Virus record (IMG/VR): IMGVR_UViG_3300047564_002169
Span: 1-64,000 of that record
DNA from: a virus
DNA: 64,000 nt
Reading direction: 5' to 3' (one strand)
Of the stretch, positions 17,933 to 26,600 are shown piece after piece. The translations under genes were made by a program, and so were the position numbers. Each line of letters opens with the position of its first letter. The stretch's first letter is position 1. A model generated the notes under the pieces. It was not told where the DNA came from, did no database searches, and worked only from the letters and a program-made list of their open reading frames with translations.

Positions 17933-19993
17933 ATGGCATCAGTAATTCGTATTAAACGCAGTTCAACATCCGGCGCACCAACAACACTGGGCGCAGGCGA
18001 ACTAGCGTACTCAGCATTAGCAAATAACGGCAGTAACGGCGGTGACATCCTATACATCGGTATGGGAGCAGAAACAGAAGGTAATGCAGCCAATAAAGTT
18101 GTGATCGGTGGTAAGTATTTCACCGATATGATGGACCACACCAAAGGTGTGTTGACTGCAAGTTCTGCATTGATCACTGATAGTAATTCTAAATTAGATA
18201 ACCTAAAAGTCGATAATTTAGACTTAAACGGTAATACGATTAGCAGCACTGATGCAAATGGCGATGTATTCATTACGCCAAATGGTACTGGTAAAACTGT
18301 TATTACCAATCTATACATTGGTGATACAAGCACTTCTCTTTCTGAGTTCATTTTAGACGCTGTCGGTGGAACAATCACTGCTGGTAATGGTATTACTGTC
18401 ACCAACGACGATGGGGCTAATACCTCTACAGTTGCTATTGATACTTCAGTTGTTGCAACATTATCAGACACACAGACATTATCTAACAAAACGTTTGTAG
18501 CACCAGTTCTCGGTGAAGCAACTGCTACTTCTATTAACAAATTAGCAATTACTGCTCCTGCGACTGGCGCAACATTAACCATCGCTGACGGTAAAACGCT
18601 AACAGTAAGCAACACTCTAACATTCACTGGTACTGATGCATCTTCTGTTGCATTTGGTGCTGGTGGTACAGTTGCTTACACTAGCAACAAGCTAAGCGCA
18701 TTTGCTGCTACATCTTCTGCTGAACTGGCTGGTGTTATTTCTGATGAAACTGGTAGCGGTTCTCTAGTTTTCTCAGATAGCCCAACTCTGGTAACCCCAA
18801 CTCTGGGTGCAGCATTAGCTACTAGCATCACTGCAACTTCTGGTAATTTATCGCTTTCTGCTGCTGCAGGTAATAACAACGTTAATCTAGTTCCAACTGG
18901 TACTGGTACTGTTGACGTTGCTTCTAAGCGCATCACTAGCGTTGCTGAACCAACTCAAGCGACTGATGCAGCAACTAAAGGTTATGTTGATTCTGTTGCG
19001 CAAGGTCTGAATGTTAAAGATGCTGTTCGTGCTGCTACTACCGCTGCGCTGACCGCAACATATTCTAATGGCACTTCTGGTGTTGGTGCTACATTAACTA
19101 ACTCTGGTACTCAAGCAGCACTGGTTATTGATGGCGTTAGCTTGGTCGTCGGTAATCGCGTCTTGGTTAAAAATCAAGCCAGCGCATCTGAAAATGGTAT
19201 CTATGTTGTAACTACTGTTGGTTCTGGATCTGTTGACTGGGTATTAACTCGCGCTGCTGATTCTGACCAATCTCCTGCTGGAGAAATTGCAGGCGGTGAC
19301 TTCACTTTCGTTCAAGAAGGTACTGTTAACTTTGACTCTGGTTTTGTAATTACTACAGACGGCGAAATCACTGTTGGTACTACTGCTATTAACTGGGCTC
19401 AGTTCTCTGGCGCTGGCGCTATTGTTGCTGGTGACGGTCTAACTAAAGATGGTAATACACTAAACGTAGTTGGTACAGCAGACCGCATCAGCGTTAGCGC
19501 TAATGCTGTTGATATTGCATCTACTTACGTCGGTCAAGCTAGCATCACTACTTTGGGTACTATCAGCACTGGTACTTGGCAAGGTACTGTTGTTAGCCCA
19601 ACCTATGGTGGTACTGGTGTAAACAACGGTTCTAAAACTATCACTCTTGGTGGTAATCTCACCACTAGCGGTGCGTTTGACACTACGCTGACTGTAACTG
19701 CCGCTACCTCCGTAACTCTGCCAACCACTGGCACTCTGGCAACTCTTGCTGGTACTGAGTCTCTAAGCAACAAGACAATCACTGCTTCTAGCTTTGATGG
19801 TACTACAGTATCTGCTTCTGGTAACGTCACATTCACTAGCACGACAGATGCTACTGCATTGGGAACTGCGCCAGTTGTTATGTCTGGTGGTCTATCTGTA
19901 GCTAAGTCAATGTACGTCGGTACCAATATCACTGGTGCTGGTGCAGCAACTTCTACTCTAGATGGATTTAACATCGACGGCGGTACATACTAA
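17933..19993 (+). CDS. tail fibre protein F1
   Basis: 686 aa, Ser/Thr/Gly-rich beta-repeat fibre. The N-terminus has the IRIKRSSTSGAPTTLGAGELAYS motif of phage fibre attachment domains (IKRSS and GELAYS). Then come TPNGTGKTVITN elements, repeated TQTLSNKT units, VVGTADRISV, GTWQGTVVSPTYGGTG, and a C-terminal VMSGGLSVAKSMYVGTNITG segment. Start ATG 17933 has AGGAGAG eight bases upstream. It is homologous over nearly its whole length to the C-terminal half of the gene at 20425 (same order of motifs; a 62-nt run, 18107-18168, is identical to 22690-22751). Likely a trimeric side fibre. Confidence 0.82.
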   Translation: MASVIRIKRSSTSGAPTTLGAGELAYSALANNGSNGGDILYIGMGAETEGNAANKVVIGGKYFTDMMDHTKGVLTASSALITDSNSKLDNLKVDNLDLNGNTISSTDANGDVFITPNGTGKTVITNLYIGDTSTSLSEFILDAVGGTITAGNGITVTNDDGANTSTVAIDTSVVATLSDTQTLSNKTFVAPVLGEATATSINKLAITAPATGATLTIADGKTLTVSNTLTFTGTDASSVAFGAGGTVAYTSNKLSAFAATSSAELAGVISDETGSGSLVFSDSPTLVTPTLGAALATSITATSGNLSLSAAAGNNNVNLVPTGTGTVDVASKRITSVAEPTQATDAATKGYVDSVAQGLNVKDAVRAATTAALTATYSNGTSGVGATLTNSGTQAALVIDGVSLVVGNRVLVKNQASASENGIYVVTTVGSGSVDWVLTRAADSDQSPAGEIAGGDFTFVQEGTVNFDSGFVITTDGEITVGTTAINWAQFSGAGAIVAGDGLTKDGNTLNVVGTADRISVSANAVDIASTYVGQASITTLGTISTGTWQGTVVSPTYGGTGVNNGSKTITLGGNLTTSGAFDTTLTVTAATSVTLPTTGTLATLAGTESLSNKTITASSFDGTTVSASGNVTFTSTTDATALGTAPVVMSGGLSVAKSMYVGTNITGAGAATSTLDGFNIDGGTY

Positions 19994-20026
19994 ATAATTG
20001 GAGTAAAGGGGCAGTTTTTACTGCCC
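19976..20026 (+). repeat. direct repeat, copy 1 (3' end of F1 and downstream)
   Basis: 51 nt identical to 24556-24606, covering the last codons of F1, a CTAAATA box at 19990-19996, and the first hairpin. The identity in the untranslated part as well as the coding end marks it as a recent duplication rather than convergent protein sequence. Confidence 0.92.
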
Positions 20027-20065
20027 CAATTACTTTAATTGGGGTAAAGGGCAGTTTTACTGCCC
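20008..20065 (+). other. alternative-pairing hairpin cluster
   Basis: GGGGCAGT (20008-20015) pairs with ACTGCCCC (20020-20027), but the same CCCC with AATT (20024-20031) can instead pair with AATTGGGG (20037-20044). A third hairpin follows (20049-20055 with 20059-20065). The two first structures exclude each other. T-runs sit in loops rather than after the stems, so this is not a classical terminator; RNA processing or attenuation is possible. Confidence 0.55.
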
Positions 20066-20088
20066 TAACTACCTTTTTAGTAATCACT

Positions 20089-20178
20089 ATGACAAATAAA
20101 GTTACTACAACACAAATTGGTTTTGTGATGTTATCGCAACCGTCATACAGACTTAAAAGGAATGTAAATGAAACTTGA
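20089..20178 (+). pseudogene. 29-codon remnant of the start of the 24679 gene
   Basis: A short open frame beginning ATGACAAATAAAGTT, identical for its first 15 nt to the start of the fibre gene at 24679, and preceded by the same AACTACCTTTTTAG leader element. After these five codons the sequence is unrelated and it stops at 20176-20178, overlapping the next gene's start at 20168. Best read as a scar left when the F1-fibre-start segment was duplicated and another cassette was joined into it. Confidence 0.75.
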
Positions 20179-20422
20179 TTTTGAAATCGACACATCGCAC
20201 GGTAAATACCGCGACGCATTACATTTACCAGACGACCACTCTTTCACGGAAGAGCAAATCACTCAGATGCAAACAGAACGAGTCAACGCATGGATTTACG
20301 CTATAGAAAATCCACCTGTTCCTCAACCTGAAATTGTTGAAATTGCTGGAGTACGTTACGAAAAGGTTGAGTTTGAAGGGCAAACTCTACTCAAACCCAT
20401 ACTCACTGTAGTCGGAGCGTAA
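20168..20422 (+). CDS. small fibre-associated protein s1 (paralogue of s2)
   Basis: 84 aa. Homologous to the protein at 29549: both begin MK-hydrophobic-DF, share GK/GT-x-x-RDAL, LPDDH, a WxYxIENPP segment, V-x-YEKV, and finish GQTLLKPI. Both genes end exactly 2 nt before the ATG of a fibre gene whose N-terminus is MANRYWVGG, so the pair was moved as a unit. A role as chaperone or adaptor for that fibre type is plausible by analogy with T4 gp38/gp57A, but nothing in the sequence proves it. SD AAAAGGAATG lies upstream of ATG 20168. Confidence 0.65.
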   Translation: MKLDFEIDTSHGKYRDALHLPDDHSFTEEQITQMQTERVNAWIYAIENPPVPQPEIVEIAGVRYEKVEFEGQTLLKPILTVVGA

Positions 20423-20424
20423 TT

Positions 20425-23400
20425 ATGGCTAATCGATATTGGGTAGGTGGCTCCGCACAGTGGAATGCTACTGCCGGGACAAAATGGGCATTCACGTCTA
20501 ACGGATCAGGCGGTGCGCCAGTTCCTACTATTGATGACGATGTGTTTTTTGATGTTAATTCATCAAATGCGAGCGTATCCACCTCGTCCAGCGTCTTGCC
20601 TGCAAAATCGATCAACTGCACTGGATTTACCGGCACAATAACGTTAAGCGGTACAATTAATGTTGCTGGCAATGTTACACTCAGCTCTGGTATGACCTGG
20701 GTATCGGCAGCGAACTCGCTTGTTACGTTTACTGGCTCCGGCACATTAACGACTGCTGGCAAATCCTTTAGTGCTATAGAAGTTAATGGCTCCGGTATTA
20801 CGGTGACGCTTGGCGATGCGTTGAGCATGTCGGGCAGTTATCCGAATGGTGCGCTTACGGTCACGCGGGGTACATTTAATACCGCAAACTATAATGTTAC
20901 GGGCAGCGCGATTGTTTCGTCAAATTCAAATACGAGAACAATCAATTTAGGGTCTTCAACGGTGACGCTCTCTCATAGCACTCCGGTCGACCTGGCTACT
21001 ACCACCAACTTGACATTTAATGCAGGGACTTCGCAAATTACTGCAAGCTCATCAAATCCTACGTTCAATGGCGGCGGATTGACATTTTATAACGTTTCTT
21101 TTACCTACGCGAATACAGGCGCAGCCAATATAAACGGCGCGAACACGTTCAACAATCTGTCGATTACTGCAAATGGTACAGGGTTGAACGCACTTTCTAT
21201 CAGCGCAAATCAAACGGTCAACGGCACCCTCACTTGCGCGGGGGCGTCTGCCACACAACGAGGATTTGTTCGATCAAGCGTACTCGGCACATCGCGCACG
21301 ATTACTGTCGCGACCCTATCTGCAAATGACTCTGATTTCCGCGACATCACGATTGCTGGCAGCGCAGCAGGTGGTTCTCCGACTCGTGCAGGTGATTGCG
21401 GCAATAACTCCGGCATCACGTTTCCAGCTGCAAAAACGGTTTATCGAGTAGGAACCAACACGACATGGTCAGGTTCTAGCTCGTGGGCACTTTCTTCTGG
21501 AGCATCTGGAAGCAATAATAATTTTCCTCTCCCGCAAGACACGGCAGTTATTAACAACGATACCACACTGTCTGGAACGCTGTCTTTTAACTCGACATAC
21601 AACATCGGAACGGTGGATTGTTCTAACAGAACCACCGCAATCACGTTAAACTATAATAACGCACAGTCAACTTTTTATGGTTCGCACGCATTCGGTTCAG
21701 GCGTAACTTCTTTCGGCACTGTAACCCAACGGTTTTCAGGTCGCGGTACGCAGACTTTTACTTCTGCTGGTAAGACAATCACGTTCCCAATTTTGGTAGA
21801 GAAACCTGTCGGCGCGTTTGAACTCGGTGATGCGTTTTCTTCGAGTAGCGGGCTTGAACTTACTGCCGGTACTCTTAATGCTAAGAATTACAACGTCAGT
21901 TGCGCCTACTTCGCCCTAGTCACCTCGGCAGTCATCGTAAGCCCACGAACTTTAACAATGGGTTCAGGTTTGTGGACGTTAACTGGGGCAAATGGAACTG
22001 GTTATGCTGGAGGCGCAGAAGTCTGGAGTTTCGGGTCTAACGCCAGTTTTACATTGAACAAAGACACTGCGAATATTCTGCTCTCCAATACCTCAACATC
22101 GTCACGCACATTTAACGGTCCAGACGGCGCTGTTTATAACAAGCTGACTATTGGCGGGGCAACCGGAGCTTCTACAACAACGATCGGCGCCAGCAACAAA
22201 TCATATACGTTTAGTGAATTGGCTTCAACAAAGACAGTCACGCACACTATAAGTTTTGCTGCGAACCAGACAATCACCAAGTGGACTGTTACAGGCACCT
22301 CTGGTAATATTGTTACCGTCAATAGTACCTCCGCAGGAGTCCGTCGCACGATCACGCTAATTAATGCAACCAGCTCAGCAAACGATGTCAACTACTTAAG
22401 CGTAAAAGACATCGGAGTCACTGATGCGAATAAGTTCTACGTGGGTGCAAATTCTACTAACGGCGGCAACAATCTTAACGTGATTTTTATGACACCGCCA
22501 GCCTATGTTAACCCAACGACCCCAACAATTCGCATTAAACGCAGTTCGACTTCTGGTGACCCTACAACACTTGCTGCGGGCGAACTAGCGTACTCAGCAT
22601 TAGAAAATAATGGTAGCAATGGCGGCGACATCCTATACATCGGTATGGGTACGGAAACGTCAGGTAATGCAGCGAACCATTTTGTAATTGGTGGTAAGTA
22701 TTTCACCGATATGATGGACCACACCAAAGGTGTGTTGACTGCAAGTTCTGCTCTTATCGCGGACTCTAGTTCTAAGTTAGATAATCTAAAAGTTGATAAC
22801 TTAGACTTAAATGGTAATACGGTTAGCAGCACTGATGCGAATGGTGATTTATTCATTACGCCAAATGGTACTGGCAAGACAGTTATTACTAATCCATATA
22901 TTGGCAATAACTCTACTTCTCTTTCTGAGTTCATTTTAGACACTGTTGGTGGTGTTGTTACTGCTGGCACTGGCATCACAGTTACAAATAGTGATGTAAA
23001 TAATACTTCTACCATAGCTATTAGTTCTGCGGTCGTGACGTTAACGGGCACGCAGACATTATCTAACAAAACTCTAGTAGCACCAGTTCTCGGCGCGGCA
23101 ACTGCTACTTCTATTAACAAATTAACAATTACTGCTCCAGCAACTGGTTCAACTCTAACCATCGCTGATGGTAAAACGCTAACCGCGAACAATACATTAA
23201 CATTCACTGGTACTGATACATCTTCTGTCGCGTTTGGTGCTGGCGGTACTGTCGCATATACTAGCAACAAGCTAAGCGCATTCGCCGCTACTACTTCTTC
23301 TGAACTAGCTGGTATTATCACCGATGAAACTGGTAGTGGTTCTCTAGTTTTTGCAAATAGCCCAACCCTGGTATCACCAACACTCGGTGCCGCTTTAGCT

Positions 23401-24573
23401 ACTAGCATTACTGCAACTTCTGGTAGTTTAACAATCGCTGCCGAAACAGGTGATAATAGCGTTAATCTAGTGCCAACCGGAACTGGTACAGTCGACGTTG
23501 CATCGAAGCGAATCACCAATGTAGCTGAACCAACTCAAGCGACTGATGTCGCAACGAAGTCTTATGTTGATGATGTTAAGACTGGACTGATCATCAAAGA
23601 TGCGGTTCGCGCTGCTACTACTGCAGCATTGACTGCCGCGTATTCTAATGGTACTTCTGGTGTTGGCGCTACATTAACTAACTCTGGTACTCAAGCTGCG
23701 CTTGTGGTTGATGGGGTGTCGTTAGTTGCTAACGATCGCGTCTTGGTTAAAAATCAAGCTGATGCGTCTGAAAATGGTATTTACGTTGTAACGAACGCTG
23801 GTTCGGTTTCTACTGACTGGGTATTAACACGTGCTGCTGATTTTGATCAATCTCCTGCCGGAGAGATTGAAGGTGGCGATTTTACTTTCGTTCAAGAAGG
23901 TACTGCTAACGCTGATTCTGGTTTTGTAGTAACCACGAACGGTGCAATCACTGTTGGTACCACTGGTATTAACTGGGCGCAGTTCTCTGGTGCTGGTTCT
24001 ATCGCTGCTGGTGATGGTTTAACCAAAGATGGTAATACACTAAACGTAGTTGGTACAGCAGACCGCATCACAACAACTTCCGACGCTGTTGATATCGCGT
24101 CTACTTACGTCGGTCAATCTAGCATCACTACTCTGGGTACTATCAGTACTGGTACTTGGCAAGCAGATATTATTAATCCAGCTTACGGTGGTACTGGTGT
24201 AAACAACGGGTCTAGCGCGTTCACTCTTGGTGGTAATCTTACTACTAGCGGCGCGTTTAACACTACTTTAACTGTAACAGCTAATACTTCGTTAACGCTA
24301 CCAGTTACTGGTACTATCGCAACTCTTGATGGCACTGAATCATTAAGTAACAAAACAATCACTGCTTCTAGTTTTGATGGTACTACATTATCTGCCTCTG
24401 GTAATATTACGTTTACCAACACGACAGATGCTACTGCGTTGGGAACTGCACCAGTTGTTATGTCTGGTGGTCTGTCTGTAGCTAAAGCCATGTTCGTAGG
24501 CACTAATATTACTGGTGCTGGAGCGGCAACTTCTACTCTAGATGGATTTGTTACTGACGGCGGTACATACTAA
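20425..24573 (+). CDS. chimeric tail fibre F2 (F5-like half fused to F1-like half)
   Basis: 1382 aa. Residues 1 to about 695 match the whole of the fibre at 29788 (MANRYWVGG start, SINCTGFTGTIT, SSNSNTRTINLGSSTVTL, TRAGDCG, PLPQDTAVINNDTTL, TNGGNNLNVIF). Residues about 702-1382 match the whole of F1 (IRIKRSSTSG, GELAYSAL, FTDMMDHTKGVLTAS, and the same C-terminus). The combined length (678 + 686) agrees with the 1382 residues. The junction lies near nt 22505-22528 in a Pro/Thr-rich linker (NPTTPT). So an entire beta-rich fibre has been joined in frame to an entire second fibre, giving one long fibre with an internal former attachment domain. Same 2-nt spacing to the upstream small gene as in the 29549-29788 pair. 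Confidence 0.85.
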   Translation: MANRYWVGGSAQWNATAGTKWAFTSNGSGGAPVPTIDDDVFFDVNSSNASVSTSSSVLPAKSINCTGFTGTITLSGTINVAGNVTLSSGMTWVSAANSLVTFTGSGTLTTAGKSFSAIEVNGSGITVTLGDALSMSGSYPNGALTVTRGTFNTANYNVTGSAIVSSNSNTRTINLGSSTVTLSHSTPVDLATTTNLTFNAGTSQITASSSNPTFNGGGLTFYNVSFTYANTGAANINGANTFNNLSITANGTGLNALSISANQTVNGTLTCAGASATQRGFVRSSVLGTSRTITVATLSANDSDFRDITIAGSAAGGSPTRAGDCGNNSGITFPAAKTVYRVGTNTTWSGSSSWALSSGASGSNNNFPLPQDTAVINNDTTLSGTLSFNSTYNIGTVDCSNRTTAITLNYNNAQSTFYGSHAFGSGVTSFGTVTQRFSGRGTQTFTSAGKTITFPILVEKPVGAFELGDAFSSSSGLELTAGTLNAKNYNVSCAYFALVTSAVIVSPRTLTMGSGLWTLTGANGTGYAGGAEVWSFGSNASFTLNKDTANILLSNTSTSSRTFNGPDGAVYNKLTIGGATGASTTTIGASNKSYTFSELASTKTVTHTISFAANQTITKWTVTGTSGNIVTVNSTSAGVRRTITLINATSSANDVNYLSVKDIGVTDANKFYVGANSTNGGNNLNVIFMTPPAYVNPTTPTIRIKRSSTSGDPTTLAAGELAYSALENNGSNGGDILYIGMGTETSGNAANHFVIGGKYFTDMMDHTKGVLTASSALIADSSSKLDNLKVDNLDLNGNTVSSTDANGDLFITPNGTGKTVITNPYIGNNSTSLSEFILDTVGGVVTAGTGITVTNSDVNNTSTIAISSAVVTLTGTQTLSNKTLVAPVLGAATATSINKLTITAPATGSTLTIADGKTLTANNTLTFTGTDTSSVAFGAGGTVAYTSNKLSAFAATTSSELAGIITDETGSGSLVFANSPTLVSPTLGAALATSITATSGSLTIAAETGDNSVNLVPTGTGTVDVASKRITNVAEPTQATDVATKSYVDDVKTGLIIKDAVRAATTAALTAAYSNGTSGVGATLTNSGTQAALVVDGVSLVANDRVLVKNQADASENGIYVVTNAGSVSTDWVLTRAADFDQSPAGEIEGGDFTFVQEGTANADSGFVVTTNGAITVGTTGINWAQFSGAGSIAAGDGLTKDGNTLNVVGTADRITTTSDAVDIASTYVGQSSITTLGTISTGTWQADIINPAYGGTGVNNGSSAFTLGGNLTTSGAFNTTLTVTANTSLTLPVTGTIATLDGTESLSNKTITASSFDGTTLSASGNITFTNTTDATALGTAPVVMSGGLSVAKAMFVGTNITGAGAATSTLDGFVTDGGTY

Positions 24574-24606
24574 ATAATTGGAGTAAAGGGGCAGTTTTTA
24601 CTGCCC
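24556..24606 (+). repeat. direct repeat, copy 2 (3' end of F2 and downstream)
   Basis: 51 nt identical to 19976-20026. It is followed by a second, diverged unit (CTAAATAATTGAG, then AAAGGGCAG hairpin) at 24621-24656, so the downstream region holds about two tandem copies of a box-plus-hairpin unit. Confidence 0.92.
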
Positions 24607-24620
24607 TTTAACTACCTCTA

Positions 24621-24627
24621 CTAAATA
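24621..24627 (+). promoter_or_regulatory. late-promoter-like CTAAATA box before F3
   Basis: CTAAATA 52 bp upstream of the ATG at 24679. The same box appears at the stop codon of F2 (24570-24576) and of F1 (19990-19996). Each is followed by a GGGCAGT-TTTT-ACTGCC hairpin. Confidence 0.45.
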
Positions 24628-24678
24628 ATTGAGTAAAGGGCAGTTTTTACTGCCTCAACTACCTTTTTAGGAATTATT

Positions 24679-26574
24679 ATGACAAATAAAGTTTTACTGA
24701 AAAAATCTTCAGTTGCAGCAAAAGCTCCCCTAACCACGGACTTAGAATATGGTGAATTAGCAATTAACTACGCTGATGAGAAACTGTATTTTAAAAATTC
24801 GTCAAATGTTATCAAATCTTTCAGCGCGACAGGCGGTTCAGGTACAGTCACATCAATTACTGCCGGCACTGGTTTAACTGGTGGCACTATCACTACTAGC
24901 GGCACTATCGATATTGATACCGCTGTAGTCGCTACACTCACTGGTACTCAGACACTTACTAATAAAACACTAACTGACAGTACCACATATTTTCAAGACG
25001 AGGCTGATAACACTAAGAAACTTCAGTTTCAGCTTTCTGGTATTACTACTGCTACAACAAGAACACTCACAGCCCCAGACGCGTCTGGGACTATTGCTCT
25101 GACCAGCAACAAATTAAGCGCGTTTGCCGCGACCACTTCTGCTGAATTAGCTGGTGTTATTTCTGATGAGACAGGTTCTGGTGCTCTGGTTTTCGGCACT
25201 AGCCCAGCAATCACTACTTCTCTCACTACACCAAGTACTTCATTTGATCTTGTTAATACAACTGCTACTACAGTAAATTTTGCCAATGCTGCAACTACTC
25301 TTTCTATCGGCGCTTCTACTGGCACAACTACTATTAATAACGATATAGTTGTTGCAGGTAACCTAACTGTTAATGGCACAACTACTACATTAAACACCAC
25401 CAATATTACTGTTGATGATATTACTCTAGAACTTGGGGTAGTGACAACGCCAACAGACGTTACTGCTGCGGGTGGCGGTATTATTCTTAAGGGTGCTACG
25501 GATAAAACCATTACGTGGGGTTCAGCGAATGGCTGGACGTCAACGGAGTCTTTTAATCTTGCTTCTGGTAAAACATATAAAATTAATGGAAATGATGTTT
25601 TATCAGGATCAACTCTTGGCTCTGGCGTAACAGCTTCTTCATTAACTAGCGTTGGAACTATTACTTCTGGTACTTGGTCTGGTTCTTTTGGTGCAGTTTC
25701 TGGAGCGAACTTAACATCACTAACTGCTGGTAATCTATCAGGAACAATTCCTTCAGCAGTTTTGGGTAACTCAACCACTTACGTTGGTACTACTGCAGTT
25801 GCATTAAATCGCGCCTCAGCGAACTTAGCGTTAACTGGCATTTCTTCTATTACTCTTCCAGGTTCTTCATCTGGAACTGTTCAGATTGTACCAACTGCAG
25901 AAGTTGGTACTGGTACAGTTTTAACTATTCCAGCGACTACTGGCACGATTGTTACTACTGGCGACAGCGGTACTGTCACATCAACAATGATCGCTGATGG
26001 CACAATCGTAAATGCTGATATTAATGCTTCTGCTGCGATTGCTGTTTCTAAGTTGGCAGCTTCTACTATTTCTGGTGTTACATTAGGTAATAACCTTAAT
26101 GCCCTTACAATCGGTACTGGTCTTTCTGGAACTTCATATAATGGTTCTGGGGCAGTAACCATTGCTATTGATTCTACTGTCGCTACATTAACAGGATCTC
26201 AGACGTTAACGAACAAATCAATAGCTGCGTTCGATCAAAAAACTGGTTCTACTACCGTTGCTAATAATGCAGTCATTCAAGCGTCTGTTTCAACAACTGC
26301 TCAAACTGCGGTAGATACTTTCGCTACTGCAACTTATCGTTCAGCTAAGTATATAATTCAAGTAACTCAGGGAACGAACTATCAAGTTTCTGAGATTATG
26401 GTTATTCATAATGGAACGACTACAACTATTTCTGAATATGCCATGATGAACACCAATGGTTCTCTAGCAACATTCGCAACAGATATTTCTTCTGGAAACG
26501 TAAGACTTCTAGTTACAATGGGTTCTGCAACAGCTGCAACTATAAATATAGCAAGAACGACCATTGTCGTATAA
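24679..26574 (+). CDS. tail fibre protein F3
   Basis: 631 aa. The N-terminus (KVLLKKSSVAAKAPLTTDLEYGELAINYADEKLYFKN, in part: LKKSS and YGELAINY) is the common fibre attachment type. Downstream are TGTQTLTNKT repeats, an FQDEADNTKKLQFQLSG segment that recurs in F4, NLTVNGTTTTLNTTNITV with GGGIILKGATDKTITW (a motif common in aquatic phage fibres), a GTWSGSFGAVSG element, and a C-terminal receptor-type beta domain. Start ATG 24679 follows AGGAATT. Likely a trimeric fibre; a specific receptor cannot be guessed. Confidence 0.8.
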   Translation: MTNKVLLKKSSVAAKAPLTTDLEYGELAINYADEKLYFKNSSNVIKSFSATGGSGTVTSITAGTGLTGGTITTSGTIDIDTAVVATLTGTQTLTNKTLTDSTTYFQDEADNTKKLQFQLSGITTATTRTLTAPDASGTIALTSNKLSAFAATTSAELAGVISDETGSGALVFGTSPAITTSLTTPSTSFDLVNTTATTVNFANAATTLSIGASTGTTTINNDIVVAGNLTVNGTTTTLNTTNITVDDITLELGVVTTPTDVTAAGGGIILKGATDKTITWGSANGWTSTESFNLASGKTYKINGNDVLSGSTLGSGVTASSLTSVGTITSGTWSGSFGAVSGANLTSLTAGNLSGTIPSAVLGNSTTYVGTTAVALNRASANLALTGISSITLPGSSSGTVQIVPTAEVGTGTVLTIPATTGTIVTTGDSGTVTSTMIADGTIVNADINASAAIAVSKLAASTISGVTLGNNLNALTIGTGLSGTSYNGSGAVTIAIDSTVATLTGSQTLTNKSIAAFDQKTGSTTVANNAVIQASVSTTAQTAVDTFATATYRSAKYIIQVTQGTNYQVSEIMVIHNGTTTTISEYAMMNTNGSLATFATDISSGNVRLLVTMGSATAATINIARTTIVV

Positions 26575-26600
26575 TTTTAACTCGTGGATAGGGAAACGAG

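Noticed and set aside
22503-23519. Long reverse-strand open frames in fibre genes (for example 22503-23519, 15480-16322, 17893-18627, 25029-25778)
   Set aside because: They mirror Val/Thr/Ser-rich repetitive fibre codons, are rich in Val/Pro/Ala with no family resemblance, and lie entirely opposite strong forward genes.
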